Origin: Vibrio europaeus
GTDB taxonomy: Bacteria; Pseudomonadota; Gammaproteobacteria; Enterobacterales; Vibrionaceae
Assembly (NCBI RefSeq): GCF_001695575.1
Contig: NZ_LUAX01000001.1
Span: 2,108,001 to 2,172,000 of the forward strand
DNA length: 64,000 bases
Direction: 5' to 3'
Both the position numbers and the translations under genes were made by a program. Below are positions 1-11,724 of the stretch, piece after piece (the stretch's first letter is position 1; every line of letters starts with the position of its first letter). The notes beneath the pieces were generated by a model. That model was not told the origin of the DNA and ran no database searches. It worked only from the letters and a program-made list of their open reading frames with translations.

Positions 1-2360
1 ACTACCAGTACGGCATCAACAAAGGCCTATATAAGATTATGTCTAAGATGGGCATTTCAACGGTCGCTTCATACCGTTGTTCTCAGTTGTTTGAAGCTGT
101 CGGCCTAAGTCAGGAAGTCGTCGAGCTGTGCTTTAATGGTGTTACAACCCGAATTCAAGGTGCAAACTTTGAAGATTTTGAACAAGACCTATACAACCTT
201 TCTCGCAAAGCTTGGGCGAAACGTAAACCTATCGAACATGGTGGGCTGCTCAAATATGTCCATGGTGGTGAATACCACGCCTACAACCCTGATGTTGTAG
301 GTACACTACAAACCGCAGTTAAGTCCGGTGATTCTTCCGACTATAAGAGTTTTGCCAAACAGGTCAATGATCGCCCTGTGGCTATGCTGCGTGACCTAAT
401 GCGACTGAAGAAATCAGACACGCCGCTACCGCTGGAAAAAATCGAACCAAGCACCGAACTGTTCAAACGATTTGATTCAGCAGCGATGTCTATTGGTGCT
501 TTAAGCCCTGAGGCTCATGAAGCACTGGCAGCCGCTATGAACCGACTGGGAGGTTACTCAAACTCTGGTGAAGGTGGTGAAGATCCACGCCGTTTTGGTA
601 CTGAACGCAATTCTCGTATCAAACAGATTGCCTCAGGACGTTTTGGTGTAACACCTCACTACTTAACTAATGCTGATGTCTTGCAAATCAAGGTTGCACA
701 AGGGGCAAAGCCTGGTGAAGGCGGTCAGTTACCGGGGCACAAGGTCACTGCTGAAATCGCTAAACTGCGCTATTCAGTGCAAGGGGTAACCCTTATCTCC
801 CCTCCTCCTCATCACGATATCTACTCGATTGAGGACTTGGCTCAGCTTATTTTCGACCTTAAGCAGGTTAATCCGAACGCACTGGTATCGGTGAAATTGG
901 TTTCTGAACCTGGTGTCGGCACTATCGCAACAGGAGTTGCCAAGGCTTACGCCGATCTTATTACCATTTCTGGTTATGACGGCGGTACAGCAGCAAGCCC
1001 GCTCACCTCAGTTAAATACGCAGGTAGCCCTTGGGAGCTTGGCCTAGCAGAAACTCAACAGGCTCTAGTTGCGAACGGCTTACGCCACAAGATTCGCCTC
1101 CAAGTTGATGGCGGCTTGAAAACTGGCTTAGATGTGGTCAAAGCGGCAATTCTTGGTGCAGAAAGCTTCGGTTTTGGTACAGCGCCAATGGTCGCGATGG
1201 GTTGTAAGTTCTTACGTATTTGTCACTTAAATAACTGTGCGACAGGCGTTGCTACGCAAGATGACACCTTACGTAAAGAATACTTCAAAGGTCTACCTGA
1301 GATGGTGATGAACTACTTTGTCGGTCTTGCTGATGAAGTACGCGAGCTGTTAGCTGAACTTGGTGTTGAAAAGCTAACTGATCTCATTGGTCGTACCGAT
1401 CTACTGGAAGCAGTAGAAGGGATGACAGCCAAACAGAGTAAGCTCGATCTATCTAGTATTCTTGAAGCACCAGTATCACCACAAAACCACCCGCTTTACT
1501 GGACCGAGCCAAACGCACCATTTGACAAGGCAGAACTCAACCAAAAGATCGTTGAAGATACTTTAACGGTTGTAGAAGCTAAGCAAGGGGCAGACCTCTT
1601 CTATAACGTCATTAACACTGACCGTTCAATTGGTGCCCGTCTTTCTGGTGAAATCGCCAAACGCTACGGTAACCAAGGTATGGCTGCCACACCGATTAAA
1701 CTTCATTTGGATGGTACTGCTGGTCAGTCATTTGGCGTCTGGAATGCTGGCGGTGTTGAACTCTATCTGACGGGTGACGCTAATGACTATGTCGGTAAAG
1801 GCATGGCTGGCGGTAAGATTGTTATCAAGCCGCACCAAGGTACCGCCTTTAGATGTAATGAGGCGACCATCATAGGTAACACCTGTTTGTATGGCGCTAC
1901 AGGCGGTAAGCTATTTGCGGCAGGTACTGCAGGCGAGCGCTTCGGCGTACGTAATTCTGGCACCATCTCTGTGATTGAAGGCGCTGGCGATAATGCTTGC
2001 GAATACATGACAGGGGGTATTGTTGCCATTCTTGGTGCGACTGGTGTGAACTTTGGTGCTGGTATGACAGGCGGCTTCGCCTACGTCTTGGATGAAAACG
2101 ACGACTTCCAAGGTCGCGTGAACCAAGAATCGGTAGAGGCAGTTGCCCTTTCTGAACTCTATATTCATCAGGAACATTTACGTGGCTTAATTGCAGAACA
2201 CTTAGAAGAGACAGGATCTGCTCACGCAGAAAACATCTTAGCGAACTTTGATGAATGGATTCCAAAGTTCTACTTAGTGAAGCCTCAAGCAGCAGACTTA
2301 AACACCCTGCTGGGCCATCAAAGCCGCAGTGCCGCAGAACTGCGCGTTCAAGTCCAATAA
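1..2360 (+). CDS. gltB: Glutamate synthase (NADPH) large subunit, 3' part
   Basis: C-terminal half of the large GOGAT subunit, which makes two glutamates from glutamine and 2-oxoglutarate. The reading frame is open from base 3 of the window, so the 5' part lies outside; about 785 codons are visible of a family length near 1,490. The visible part has the FMN-binding synthase domain ([16 protein letters not shown] at about 680-730), the 3Fe-4S cysteine cluster ([12 protein letters not shown], about 1203-1240) and the C-terminal glycine-rich GXGXG beta-helix domain (from about 1680). It ends in TAA at 2358-2360, 21 bp before gltD, with an AGGAGG-like site (TGGAGGATG) between them, so the two subunits are co-transcribed. 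The ATG at base 39 is internal and is not the start. Confidence 0.97.
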   Translation, partial: YQYGINKGLYKIMSKMGISTVASYRCSQLFEAVGLSQEVVELCFNGVTTRIQGANFEDFEQDLYNLSRKAWAKRKPIEHGGLLKYVHGGEYHAYNPDVVGTLQTAVKSGDSSDYKSFAKQVNDRPVAMLRDLMRLKKSDTPLPLEKIEPSTELFKRFDSAAMSIGALSPEAHEALAAAMNRLGGYSNSGEGGEDPRRFGTERNSRIKQIASGRFGVTPHYLTNADVLQIKVAQGAKPGEGGQLPGHKVTAEIAKLRYSVQGVTLISPPPHHDIYSIEDLAQLIFDLKQVNPNALVSVKLVSEPGVGTIATGVAKAYADLITISGYDGGTAASPLTSVKYAGSPWELGLAETQQALVANGLRHKIRLQVDGGLKTGLDVVKAAILGAESFGFGTAPMVAMGCKFLRICHLNNCATGVATQDDTLRKEYFKGLPEMVMNYFVGLADEVRELLAELGVEKLTDLIGRTDLLEAVEGMTAKQSKLDLSSILEAPVSPQNHPLYWTEPNAPFDKAELNQKIVEDTLTVVEAKQGADLFYNVINTDRSIGARLSGEIAKRYGNQGMAATPIKLHLDGTAGQSFGVWNAGGVELYLTGDANDYVGKGMAGGKIVIKPHQGTAFRCNEATIIGNTCLYGATGGKLFAAGTAGERFGVRNSGTISVIEGAGDNACEYMTGGIVAILGATGVNFGAGMTGGFAYVLDENDDFQGRVNQESVEAVALSELYIHQEHLRGLIAEHLEETGSAHAENILANFDEWIPKFYLVKPQAADLNTLLGHQSRSAAELRVQVQ

Positions 2361-2378
2361 TTCATGGAGGATGTTTGA

Positions 2379-3794
<1,416 letters not shown>

Positions 3795-3810
3795 CCTTAA
3801 CTCAACTCAC

Positions 3811-3837
3811 AAAAGGATCCATTAGTTGGATCCTTTT
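3811..3837 (+). terminator. Rho-independent terminator after gltBD
   Basis: A perfect 10-bp inverted repeat (AAAAGGATCC / GGATCCTTTT) with a 7-nt loop, followed by a T run, begins 16 bp after the gltD stop codon. Confidence 0.9.
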
Positions 3838-3867
3838 TTTATTTAAAACATATAATTAAATTCAATA

Positions 3868-4029
3868 ATACCAATTGCATTAATTAGATGCTCAGAAATT
3901 GCGTAGGAAAAATCGCTTAGAACAAGGCAAAGGTTGCAGCTAGCTAGTTGTTATACCTACAAAATCTTTAACGCAGTTATCAGCGATTTTAACAAGCAAG
4001 AATGAGCAGATAATTGGTGTGATTGGTAT
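3868..4029. repeat. 162-bp MITE-like inverted-repeat element
   Basis: Both ends carry a 27-nt imperfect terminal inverted repeat starting ATACCAAT (3868-3894 and 4003-4029; 21 of 27 positions match). Inside, AAAAATCGCT near 3908-3917 is complementary to AGCGATTTT near 3982-3990, so the element could fold as a long cruciform. There is no coding potential. It fills nearly all the space between the gltBD terminator and the DUF1499 gene, ending 23 bp before that start codon. It resembles dispersed intergenic repeats of Vibrio genomes, but copy number elsewhere cannot be seen here. Confidence 0.7.
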
Positions 4030-4052
4030 AAAAACAAGACAAGATATTCAAA

Positions 4053-4481
4053 ATGAAGAACGCCACTCTCCTCTCTATCACCCTATTGGGTTTAACCGCT
4101 TGTAGCCAAGGAGTACAAGATATGTCAGATCGCACAGCTTCCCCTTGTGGTGACAAACCTAACTGCGTTTCAACCCAAGATCAGCGTGAAAAGCATCAAC
4201 TTGCTCCATTTAAGTTGAATAACGGCGCAACCATTGACGCTATTGAAACAGTGGCTCTTAAGTTGCCAGGGGCGAAAACCGCGGTAAAAGAAGATAGCTA
4301 TTTAAGAATCGAATGCACATCTAAAATCATGCGTTTTGTCGATGACCTTGAACTGCGTGTTGAAGGTAACAAATTACTGGTTCGTTCAGAATCGCGCGTG
4401 GGTTACTCAGACTTTGGCGTAAACCGAAAACGCGCACAACAACTTAGAGAGCTTCTTTTAGCAGACAATCTGATTCAGTAA
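4053..4481 (+). CDS. DUF1499 family lipoprotein
   Basis: 142-residue protein with a lipoprotein signal peptide: hydrophobic stretch LLSITLLGL, then lipobox LTAC, cleavage before Cys17. The mature part has the DUF1499 pattern: a CGDKPNCVST segment near the N-terminus and a C-terminal RSESRVGYSDFGVNRKR segment. The biochemical role of the family is not established; the sequence predicts a small envelope lipoprotein. The ribosome-binding site is weak. The promoter must lie in or overlap the inverted-repeat element just upstream. It is convergent with truB and shares a bidirectional terminator with it. Confidence 0.85.
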   Translation: MKNATLLSITLLGLTACSQGVQDMSDRTASPCGDKPNCVSTQDQREKHQLAPFKLNNGATIDAIETVALKLPGAKTAVKEDSYLRIECTSKIMRFVDDLELRVEGNKLLVRSESRVGYSDFGVNRKRAQQLRELLLADNLIQ

Positions 4482-4501
4482 GGCTTTTCTATAGGCAATA
4501 A

Positions 4502-4528
4502 AAAACCGAAGCATTGAGCTTCGGTTTT
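4502..4528. terminator. Bidirectional terminator between DUF1499 gene and truB
   Basis: A perfect 11-bp stem (AAAACCGAAGC / GCTTCGGTTTT) with loop ATTGA has A and T runs on the two sides, so it can end transcription from either direction. Confidence 0.88.
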
Positions 4529-4551
4529 AAATATTCAGTAGCGATAGCCTA

Positions 4552-5499
4552 TTACTCAGCTTCTTCACGGAAGACAACTAGGCGCTTTGGTGCCACCTTG
4601 CCATTATCGTTCACTTCAGCAACACCAATGAACAGCTTCTCTTCACCGGAAGTCATACGCAGCGGTGTGCCTTCTGGTGCGCCGAATACTTGCACTGGCA
4701 TACCGTGTTGAACCAAATTCGTCAGTTCAGCATTAAGGTTTACTTCTGGTAAGTCTTCTACCGCGGTATCCATTGGTAACAGCAGAGGATCAAGTAGCTC
4801 TTTCGGTGCGACTTCATCACGATGTGCTTGCTCTAAAAGCTCATTAAGTTGCTCTAGAGTGACCATCTTCTCATATGGATATTTAGCAACCCCTGTACGA
4901 CGTAGCATAGTGACATGAGCACCACAGCCTAGCATCTCACCGAGATCATCAACGATAGTGCGGATGTAAGTCCCTTTTGAACAGTGGACCTCCATCTCAA
5001 CTTCATCACCTTCAAAGCGATGCAGGACGATTTCATAAACCGTAATTTTGCGTGATTCACGCGGCACTTCAATACCTTTACGTGCATATTCATACAAAGG
5101 CTTACCTTGGTATTTCAATGCCGAAAACATCGAAGGCACTTGATCAGATTCACCACGGAAGTTATCAATGCATGCTTCAAGCTGGTCTAGCGAAACGTCA
5201 ACTGGACGAGTCTCAACGACTTCACCATCAGAATCCGAAGTATCCGTGCGCTCACCTAACTTGGCGATCACTCGGTAGCGTTTATCAGAATCCAACAAGA
5301 ACTGAGAGAACTTGGTTGCTTCACCAAGGCAGATTGGCAGCATACCTGTCGCGAGGGGATCCAGAGCACCGGTATGACCTGCTTTCTCTGCAAAGTAAAT
5401 GCGTTTTACTTTCTGCAGCGCATCATTAGATGAAATGCCTGTTGGCTTGTCTAAAAGGACAACACCATTAATTGGACGACCTTTACGACGGCGAGCCAT
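4552..5499 (-). CDS. truB: tRNA pseudouridine(55) synthase
   Basis: 315 residues. It makes pseudouridine 55 in the T loop of tRNAs. The N-terminal signature [14 protein letters not shown] and the catalytic-aspartate motif [19 protein letters not shown] are both intact; the C-terminal part matches the PUA-like tail of the gammaproteobacterial enzyme. Its ATG overlaps the rbfA TAA by one base (TAATG), so translation is coupled. It is the last gene of the minus-strand nusA-infB operon here. In E. coli and relatives rpsO follows directly; in this window a convergent lipoprotein gene follows instead. Confidence 0.97.
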   Translation of the reverse strand: MARRRKGRPINGVVLLDKPTGISSNDALQKVKRIYFAEKAGHTGALDPLATGMLPICLGEATKFSQFLLDSDKRYRVIAKLGERTDTSDSDGEVVETRPVDVSLDQLEACIDNFRGESDQVPSMFSALKYQGKPLYEYARKGIEVPRESRKITVYEIVLHRFEGDEVEMEVHCSKGTYIRTIVDDLGEMLGCGAHVTMLRRTGVAKYPYEKMVTLEQLNELLEQAHRDEVAPKELLDPLLLPMDTAVEDLPEVNLNAELTNLVQHGMPVQVFGAPEGTPLRMTSGEEKLFIGVAEVNDNGKVAPKRLVVFREEAE

Positions 5500-5906
5500 T
5501 ACTCTTCACCTGCCTGATCTTCTTCACGGCCAGCGTCATGCTGTTTACGCTTGTCTTCGCTCACTACTTCTGAAACTAGGTTCGACATACGCATACCCTC
5601 TACTAGGGTATTGTCGTAGTGGAAACGCACTTCAGGTGTCAGACGTAGACGAATGCGCTTGCCTAGCATCATACGAATGTGAACTTCGTGCTCACGTAGT
5701 GCTTCAAGACAAGACTCTGGAGTTTGCTCACCCACACATAGGAAAGTAACGAAAACTTTCGCGTATGCTAAATCACGTGACACTTCTACATCAGAAATAG
5801 TCACCATGCCTAGGCGAGAGTCACGAACTTCGCGTTGAAGGATCATTGCGAGTTCTTTTTGCAGCTGCTGTGCAACACGCTGCGTGCGGCTAAATTCTTT
5901 TGACAT
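5499..5906 (-). CDS. rbfA: 30S ribosome-binding factor A
   Basis: 135-residue KH-fold assembly factor that binds immature 30S subunits near the 5' end of 16S rRNA. The N-terminal [20 protein letters not shown] and the central [14 protein letters not shown] and [12 protein letters not shown] segments are characteristic. The C-terminal tail is charged and glutamate-rich. It lies between infB and truB as in other gammaproteobacteria, 114 bp after infB with a hairpin in the gap, and overlaps truB by one base. Confidence 0.96.
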   Translation of the reverse strand: MSKEFSRTQRVAQQLQKELAMILQREVRDSRLGMVTISDVEVSRDLAYAKVFVTFLCVGEQTPESCLEALREHEVHIRMMLGKRIRLRLTPEVRFHYDNTLVEGMRMSNLVSEVVSEDKRKQHDAGREEDQAGEE

Positions 5907-5928
5907 ATCTTTTCTCTTATTAGAAAGA

Positions 5929-5959
5929 ATGGGGGGATGGATAAACTCCAGCCCCCCAT
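5929..5959 (-). other. Hairpin in infB-rbfA intergenic region
   Basis: An 8-bp perfect stem (ATGGGGGG / CCCCCCAT) with a 15-nt loop ends about 23 bp upstream of the rbfA start. There is no U run after it, so it is more likely an RNA-processing or stability element than a terminator. Only the inverted repeat is observed; the role is inferred. Confidence 0.5.
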
Positions 5960-6020
5960 GGCGTATTCAACAACCAATTACTGCTTACCTATCAATAAGT
6001 AAGCCCGTAATATTAGTCAA

Positions 6021-8708
6021 TTAGTCTAGAGTACGTTTAACTTCAACGATTTCGAAGACTTCGATTTGGTCACCAACGCGAACATCGTTGTAGTTCTTAA
6101 CGCCGATACCACATTCGTAGCCGTTCTTAACTTCTTGTACGTCATCTTTAAAGCGACGTAGTGACTCTAGTTCACCTTCGTAGATAACAACGTTTTCACG
6201 TAGTACACGGATCGGGTTGTTACGCTTAATCGTACCTTCAGTAACCATACAACCAGCGATTGCGCCAAGTTTCGGTGACTTAAATACGTCACGTACTTCA
6301 GCAAGACCAATGATCTCTTGCTTGAATTCTGGAGCAAGCATACCGCCCATTGCTTGTTTCACTTCATCAATCAATTGGTAAATGATTGAGTAGTAACGTA
6401 GATCTAGGTTTTCATTTTCAACAGTACGACGAGCCGTTGCATCAGCACGAACGTTGAAGCCTAGGATGATAGCGTTAGAAGCTGCTGCTAGTACCGCATC
6501 AGTTTCTGTAATACCACCAACACCAGAACCTACGATGTTCACTTTCACTTCATCAGTTGAAAGTTTAAGTAACGAGTCAGAGATTGCTTCAACAGAACCC
6601 TGTACATCAGCCTTAAGAACAACGTTTAGCTCAGCAACTTCACCAGCAGCCATGTTAGAGAACATGTTCTCTAGTTTCGCTTTCTGCTGACGAGCCAGTT
6701 TCACTTCACGGAATTTACCTTGACGGTAGTTCGCTACTTCACGTGCTTTACGCTCATCACGTACTACAGTTGCTTCATCACCTGAAGCAGGTACACCTGA
6801 AAGACCTAGAATTTCTACCGGGATAGATGGACCAGCAGTTGTCACTTCTTGACCGTTTTCATCGCGCATTGCACGAACACGACCGTACTCTTGACCACAA
6901 AGAACGATGTCGCCTTTGTTTAGAGTACCAGACTGAACAAGTACTGTTGCAACTGGACCGCGACCTTTATCTAGGCGAGATTCTACAACAACACCAGACG
7001 CCATGCCTTCTTCAACAGCCGTCAGTTCAAGAACTTCAGATTGTAGAAGGATAGTTTCTAGCAGACCTTCGATGTTTGTACCCTGTTTCGCAGAGATGTG
7101 AACGAACATGTTCTCACCGCCCCACTCCTCAGGAATAACGTCGTATTGAGCTAGCTCGTTCTTAACGTTATCTGGGTTTGCATCTTCTTTATCGATCTTG
7201 TTCACTGCCACAATCAGAGGAACACCTGCCGCTTTCGCGTGCTGGATCGCTTCGATTGTTTGTGGCATTACGCCATCATCTGCAGCTACGACTAGTACTA
7301 CGATATCTGTCGCTTGAGCACCACGTGCACGCATTGCGGTAAACGCCGCGTGTCCAGGAGTATCAAGGAAAGTGATCATACCGTTGTCAGTTTCAACGTG
7401 GTAAGCACCGATGTGCTGTGTAATACCACCTGCTTCACCCGACGCAACGTGTGCTTTACGGATGTAGTCAAGAGTCGATGTTTTACCGTGGTCAACGTGA
7501 CCCATGATGGTAACAACAGGAGCACGAGGAACCGATTCAGCGTTGTTATCACGATCTAATAGTACTGCTTCTTCTAGCTCGTTCTCTTTACGCAGGATAA
7601 CTTTGTGACCCATTTCTTCAGCAACAAGCTGTGCTGTTTCTTGGTCGATAACCTGGTTGATAGTCGCCATTGCGCCCATCTTCATCATTACTTTGATAAC
7701 TTCGGTGCCTTTAACAGACATCTTGTTAGCAAGTTCTGATACAACAATCGTTTCACCAACAACAACGTCTGCTTTCGCTACTGTTGCTGTCTTATCGAAA
7801 CCTTGCTGCATTGACGCAGGCTTAGCCAGTTTACCTTTGTTGCGGCCTCTGCCACCACGTTGGTTACGGCCACCACGGTTTTGATCATCGTTGCCAGAAG
7901 CTTTTTTCTTCTTCTTACGACGGCCACCTTCTTCTTTACGGTCTGCTGCATCTTCAGCTTCACGTGCATAAGTAGAAGTGGTTACATGATAGTCAGAGTT
8001 TTCAAGCTCTTTCTTCTTCTTCTCTTCTTCAGTCCAACGAGCTTCATTTTCTTCAGCTAGTTTACGAGCTTCTTCAACAAGCTTAGCTGCTTCTTGTTCC
8101 GCTTTACGTTGGGCTTCTTCTTCCTGACGACGCTTCAGCTCGTCAGCTTCTTTTTTCGCTTGCGTATTAGCTTCCGCATTTTTTGCATTCATGTCTTTCT
8201 TAGCCTTATCAGCTTGGGCGCGTTTGGCCTTGTCTTCAGCATCGCGTTTTGCATCCGCTTCTTGCTTCACTGACTCTTCAGCCTCGCGTTTTGCTTTCTC
8301 TGCAGCTTCACGTTTCGCTTGCTCTTCAGCCTCACGCTTCGCAAGCTCTTCCGCTTCACGCTTTGCTGCTTCCTCAGCCTCACGTTTCGCGTCGTCTTCG
8401 ATAATGCTGCGCTTCACATATGTGCGCTTTTTACGCACTTCTACTTGAACATCCTTACTCTTGCCACCACCAGCATTAACGCTCAGTGTGCTGCGAGTTT
8501 TACGCTGTAGAGTTAAGCGAGTTGGCTCCGATTCACCAGAGGTATCGCCGTGCTCTTTCTTAAGGTGAGTCAAAAGTTTCTGTTTTTCTTCATCAGTAAC
8601 TTGATCACTACTCGCTTTGTTCATGCCAGCGTCAGCAAGTTGTTCAACCAAGCGGTCCACTGGTGTACCAATTTCTTCACTCAGTGCCTTAACAGTAATT
8701 TGTGTCAT
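6021..8708 (-). CDS. infB: Translation initiation factor IF-2
   Basis: 895-residue GTPase that brings fMet-tRNA to the 30S subunit and promotes subunit joining. There is an IF2_N domain at residues 1-50, then a long charged Lys/Glu/Ala linker (about 105-270) containing five near-identical octads AKREAEEx at 107-146, then a basic RGG-like stretch (275-293) and a second IF2_N-type domain (about 315-375). The G domain follows: G1 GHVDHGKT at 403-410, G3 DTPGH at 449-453, G4 NKID at 502-505, then domains II-IV including the fMet-tRNA-binding C2. Length is that of the gammaproteobacterial form. The gap from nusA is 21 bp and includes the site AAGGAGAAAGCGG. Confidence 0.98.
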   Translation of the reverse strand: MTQITVKALSEEIGTPVDRLVEQLADAGMNKASSDQVTDEEKQKLLTHLKKEHGDTSGESEPTRLTLQRKTRSTLSVNAGGGKSKDVQVEVRKKRTYVKRSIIEDDAKREAEEAAKREAEELAKREAEEQAKREAAEKAKREAEESVKQEADAKRDAEDKAKRAQADKAKKDMNAKNAEANTQAKKEADELKRRQEEEAQRKAEQEAAKLVEEARKLAEENEARWTEEEKKKKELENSDYHVTTSTYAREAEDAADRKEEGGRRKKKKKASGNDDQNRGGRNQRGGRGRNKGKLAKPASMQQGFDKTATVAKADVVVGETIVVSELANKMSVKGTEVIKVMMKMGAMATINQVIDQETAQLVAEEMGHKVILRKENELEEAVLLDRDNNAESVPRAPVVTIMGHVDHGKTSTLDYIRKAHVASGEAGGITQHIGAYHVETDNGMITFLDTPGHAAFTAMRARGAQATDIVVLVVAADDGVMPQTIEAIQHAKAAGVPLIVAVNKIDKEDANPDNVKNELAQYDVIPEEWGGENMFVHISAKQGTNIEGLLETILLQSEVLELTAVEEGMASGVVVESRLDKGRGPVATVLVQSGTLNKGDIVLCGQEYGRVRAMRDENGQEVTTAGPSIPVEILGLSGVPASGDEATVVRDERKAREVANYRQGKFREVKLARQQKAKLENMFSNMAAGEVAELNVVLKADVQGSVEAISDSLLKLSTDEVKVNIVGSGVGGITETDAVLAAASNAIILGFNVRADATARRTVENENLDLRYYSIIYQLIDEVKQAMGGMLAPEFKQEIIGLAEVRDVFKSPKLGAIAGCMVTEGTIKRNNPIRVLRENVVIYEGELESLRRFKDDVQEVKNGYECGIGVKNYNDVRVGDQIEVFEIVEVKRTLD

Positions 8709-8729
8709 CCGCTTTCTCCTTGCTGAAAA

Positions 8730-10217
8730 TTATTCGTCGTCGCCGAACCAACAAATGTTACGAGCTGCCATAATTAGCTCACCCGCACGTTCTTCGGTTA
8801 GACCTTCAATACCTTCGATATCATCGATACCCTGATCAGCAAGGTCTTCTAGTGTTGCAACACCTTTAGCTGCCAGTTTAAATGCCATCTCGCGCTCTAG
8901 ACCTTCTAGACCAAGTAGGTCTTCAGCAGGCTCAACACCTTCGAAAGATTCTTCTTGTGCAAGAGCCAGAGTCGTTAGTGCATTCTTAGCACGACTGCGT
9001 AGTTCTTCTACTAGGTCTTCATCCAGACCATCAACTTCAAGAAGCTCGTTTACAGGTACGTAAGCCACTTCTTCTAGAGTTGAGAAGCCTTCTTCAACAA
9101 GCAGTTGAGCAAAGTCTTCTTCGATATCTAGGTGCTTCATGAAGCTTTCAATTGCAGCTTGAGATTCTTCAGCGTGTTTCTTGTGAAGATCTTCAACTGT
9201 CATTACGTTTAGTTCCCAACCAGTTAGTTGAGATGCTAGACGCACGTTTTGACCGTTACGGCCAATAGCTTGCGCTAGGTTGTCTGCTTCAACAGCGATA
9301 TCCATCGCGTTTGCGTCTTCATCAACGATGATAGAAGCAACATCAGCCGGTGCCATTGCGTTGATAACAAATTGTGCTGGGTTATCGTCCCAAAGCACGA
9401 TATCGATACGCTCGCCACCAAGCTCGCCAGAAACGGCTTGAACACGTGCGCCACGCATACCAACACACGCACCAACTGGATCAATACGCTTGTCGTTTGT
9501 TTTAACTGCAATTTTCGCACGCGAACCTGGATCACGTGCTGCACCTTTCAGCTCGATGATCTCTTCTGCGATTTCAGGCACTTCGACACGGAATAGCTCA
9601 GCTAGCATTTCAGGCTTAGAACGAGTAACGAATAACTGGAAGCCACGTGCTTCTGGCGCCACTTTATAAAGTAGGCCACGTACACGGTCACCCGGACGGA
9701 AGTTTTCACGAGGAAGTTGGTCGTCACGTAGGATAACCGCTTCAGCATTGTTACCTAGGTCAAGAACCACAGTTTCACGGTTAACTTTCTTAACGACACC
9801 AGTAACTAGCTCACCTTCATTGTCGATGAACTGCTCAACAATTTGCGCACGTTCAGCTTCACGAACTTTCTGGACGATAACTTGTTTAGCAGTTTGGGTC
9901 GTAATACGGTCAAACGTTACCGATTCGATGTCGTCTTCTACGAAATCGCCTAGTTCAAGCTCTTCGTTTTCGTATTTTGCTGCTTCTAGAGAAATCTCTT
10001 TCGTTGGGCTCTCAACCTCTTCAACAATCAACCAACGACGGAATGTTTCAAACTCGCCCGTTTTACGGTCAATCTCAACACGAACATCAATTTCCATTTC
10101 GTGTTTTTTCTTGGTAGAAGTAGCTAGAGCAATTTCTAGGGCTTCAAAGATACGCTCACGAGGTACCGCTTTCTCGTTCGATACCGCTTCTACTACCGCT
10201 AAAATTTCTTTACTCAT
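8730..10217 (-). CDS. nusA: Transcription termination/antitermination factor NusA
   Basis: 495 residues, the full length of the enterobacterial/vibrio form. Domain order from the sequence: N-terminal RNA-polymerase-binding domain (1-130), S1 domain (about 135-200, [11 protein letters not shown]), two KH domains (about 230-350, with [11 protein letters not shown] and [22 protein letters not shown]), and two acidic helix-hairpin-helix repeats (about 360-495) that contact the alpha CTD and lambda N in E. coli. It controls pausing, termination and rRNA antitermination. It is followed 21 bp on by infB and preceded by rimP in the same operon. In E. coli NusA autoregulates this operon; the structured leader upstream of rimP fits that. 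Confidence 0.98.
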   Translation of the reverse strand: MSKEILAVVEAVSNEKAVPRERIFEALEIALATSTKKKHEMEIDVRVEIDRKTGEFETFRRWLIVEEVESPTKEISLEAAKYENEELELGDFVEDDIESVTFDRITTQTAKQVIVQKVREAERAQIVEQFIDNEGELVTGVVKKVNRETVVLDLGNNAEAVILRDDQLPRENFRPGDRVRGLLYKVAPEARGFQLFVTRSKPEMLAELFRVEVPEIAEEIIELKGAARDPGSRAKIAVKTNDKRIDPVGACVGMRGARVQAVSGELGGERIDIVLWDDNPAQFVINAMAPADVASIIVDEDANAMDIAVEADNLAQAIGRNGQNVRLASQLTGWELNVMTVEDLHKKHAEESQAAIESFMKHLDIEEDFAQLLVEEGFSTLEEVAYVPVNELLEVDGLDEDLVEELRSRAKNALTTLALAQEESFEGVEPAEDLLGLEGLEREMAFKLAAKGVATLEDLADQGIDDIEGIEGLTEERAGELIMAARNICWFGDDE

Positions 10218-10241
10218 TTTAAATAGCCTCTAAGACTTTAA

Positions 10242-10697
10242 TTAAAATTTAGGGATCAGGTTAGCTTTTGAAATATTGCTTAGGGCAAACTCTTCTTCAT
10301 TACCTTCTACGATAAATGAGATAGTTTCACCATCAACAGAGTGGATTACACCTTTCCACTTACGACGGTTGCCAACAGCCATCTTCAAAACGATGCTGAC
10401 CTCGTGACCAATAAATTGTTCATAGTGTGCAGCTTTGAAAAGTGGTCTTTCTAAACCCGGCGAAGACACTTCGAGGTTGTAAGCCACAGTGATTGGATCT
10501 TCAACGTCCATTACCGCGCTTACTTGGCGGCTAACTTCAGCACAATCTTCGACATTAATGCCGTTCTCGTGATCGATGAAAATACGCAACGTTGAATGTT
10601 CGCCTGCGCGAATAAATTCTAATCCAACTAACTCATAACCTGATGCCGCTACTGGAGCTTCAAGCATTTCAGTAAGTTGTCTTTCTAAACCAGTCAT
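10242..10697 (-). CDS. rimP: Ribosome maturation factor RimP
   Basis: 151-residue 30S assembly factor needed for efficient maturation of small subunits. It has the two-domain RimP pattern: N-terminal [20 protein letters not shown] and [20 protein letters not shown], then [10 protein letters not shown] and a C-terminal SH3-like barrel. It is the first protein gene after the initiator tRNA and lies 24 bp upstream of nusA. A terminator-like hairpin with a T run sits only about 20 bp upstream of its ATG, so expression probably depends on read-through or RNA processing. Confidence 0.97.
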   Translation of the reverse strand: MTGLERQLTEMLEAPVAASGYELVGLEFIRAGEHSTLRIFIDHENGINVEDCAEVSRQVSAVMDVEDPITVAYNLEVSSPGLERPLFKAAHYEQFIGHEVSIVLKMAVGNRRKWKGVIHSVDGETISFIVEGNEEEFALSNISKANLIPKF

Positions 10698-10715
10698 TTA
10701 AACCACTCCAGAAAC

Positions 10716-10880
10716 AAAAAAAGGGCTCAGAGCCCAATTTAAATTCCAAGCAAAGCTCTAAATTTTCTAATTAGAAAATTTAGATAACAAAAAACCCCGA
10801 AAAGTCGGGGTTTTTTGTTGCTGGACCCTGATACGTTAAGTGATATCGATGCCACTTAACTCGCAGTATTACTACTGCGC
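10716..10880 (-). promoter_or_regulatory. Structured leader between metY and rimP (five hairpins)
   Basis: Going from metY toward rimP on the minus strand there are five consecutive inverted repeats. They are CGCAGTA/TACTGCG with a 4-nt loop (10862-10879); GTTAAGTG/CACTTAAC (10835-10860); an intrinsic terminator CCCCGA/TCGGGG with T runs (10789-10816); a perfect 28-bp palindrome (10757-10784); and GGGCTC/GAGCCC followed by seven T on the minus strand (10716-10735). The third and fifth look like terminators. In E. coli the same interval carries tandem terminators and RNase processing sites controlling rimP-nusA-infB, so the same role is inferred here. Confidence 0.75.
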
Positions 10881-10920
10881 AAACTTGTCCTAATCCACTA
10901 TCTATAAAAGAAAAGGGATT

Positions 10921-10997
<77 letters not shown>

Positions 10998-11012
10998 TCC
11001 GACTTGTCGAGC

Positions 11013-11040
11013 ATTATACGCTCTCCAAGGTGTTTTACAA
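11013..11040 (-). promoter_or_regulatory. Sigma70 promoter for metY-rimP-nusA-infB
   Basis: On the minus strand TTGTAA (-35) and a perfect TATAAT (-10) are separated by 16 bp, and the -10 ends 15 bp before the 5' end of metY. It lies between the two tRNA genes, so metY and downstream genes can be transcribed independently of secG-leuU. Confidence 0.7.
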
Positions 11041-11053
11041 GTTTGTAAATCAA

Positions 11054-11137
11054 TGGTGCCGAGAGAGGGACTCGAACCCTCACACCTAAGGCACTAGCAC
11101 CTCATGCTAGCGTGTCTACCAATTTCACCATCTCGGC
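11054..11137 (-). tRNA. leuU: tRNA-Leu (GAG)
   Basis: 84-nt gene with encoded CCA. The acceptor stem is GCCGAGA/TCTCGGC. The anticodon loop ATGAGGT gives GAG, and a long variable arm is present as expected for a leucine tRNA. It sits between secG and metY, as leuU does in E. coli. Confidence 0.96.
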
Positions 11138-11168
11138 AGCTAATTCTATTTATCAGCTAGAAAATAGC

Positions 11169-11501
11169 TTATTGAGGAATTTCGTCGCCTTGAGGGGCTG
11201 GAACTTCACTCGCATCATCCGCTTGCTGAATCACTTGACCTTGTGATGGGTCAATCCATTGAGACTCAGTTTTGTGAGTAGACATATTGCCTAGCACTAA
11301 GCTAATGATGAAAAATACTGTTGCAAAAATTGCAGTCATTCGGGTTAGAAAATTACCTGAGCCGCCTGCGCCAAACACTGTGTTTGATGCGCCTGCACCG
11401 AATGAGGCTCCCATATCTGCGCCTTTACCTTGTTGAATCAGCACTAGGCCGATTACACCAACCGCTGCCAACAGGTAAATCACAAGTAGAACTGTAAACA
11501 T
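11169..11501 (-). CDS. secG: Preprotein translocase subunit SecG
   Basis: 110-residue inner-membrane subunit of the SecYEG channel. There are two transmembrane helices (about 3-23 and 52-72) around the conserved loop [17 protein letters not shown], and the tail is charged and proline-containing. I chose ATG 11501 because AGGTGG lies 5 nt upstream and the result has the E. coli length; a GTG three codons earlier falls inside the ribosome-binding site. The tRNA-Leu gene follows 31 bp downstream. Confidence 0.96.
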   Translation of the reverse strand: MFTVLLVIYLLAAVGVIGLVLIQQGKGADMGASFGAGASNTVFGAGGSGNFLTRMTAIFATVFFIISLVLGNMSTHKTESQWIDPSQGQVIQQADDASEVPAPQGDEIPQ

Positions 11502-11602
11502 GATTTCCACCTATGTTCCAAATTGTTGAGCCAGCGCCGCTCGAAAACTCTTTGTTGATGTTTTTGAACAAGGCTAGCGACCTCCTTATCGAAGGCCGAG
11601 CA

Positions 11603-11631
11603 ATACTAGCGAAAGCCGATTACGCTGACAA
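11603..11631 (-). promoter_or_regulatory. Sigma70 promoter upstream of secG
   Basis: On the minus strand TTGTCA and TAGTAT are spaced by exactly 17 bp, about 100 bp before the secG start. It likely drives secG and the downstream tRNA-Leu. Confidence 0.65.
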
Positions 11632-11724
11632 GTAGATTTTTTCAAAAAAGTACACCTTGAGAGCTAAGCGGTTAAAAAAAGGACAAAACCACACATTAAG
11701 CACTCTATATTGGTGAATCTGAAA

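Noticed and set aside
1897..2265. Minus-strand frame opposite gltB
   Set aside because: Shadow of the conserved gltB C-terminal domain; low-complexity translation and no start signal.
8191..8448. Plus-strand Ser/Phe/Ala-rich frame opposite infB
   Set aside because: Shadow of the infB Lys/Glu/Ala repeat region on the other strand.
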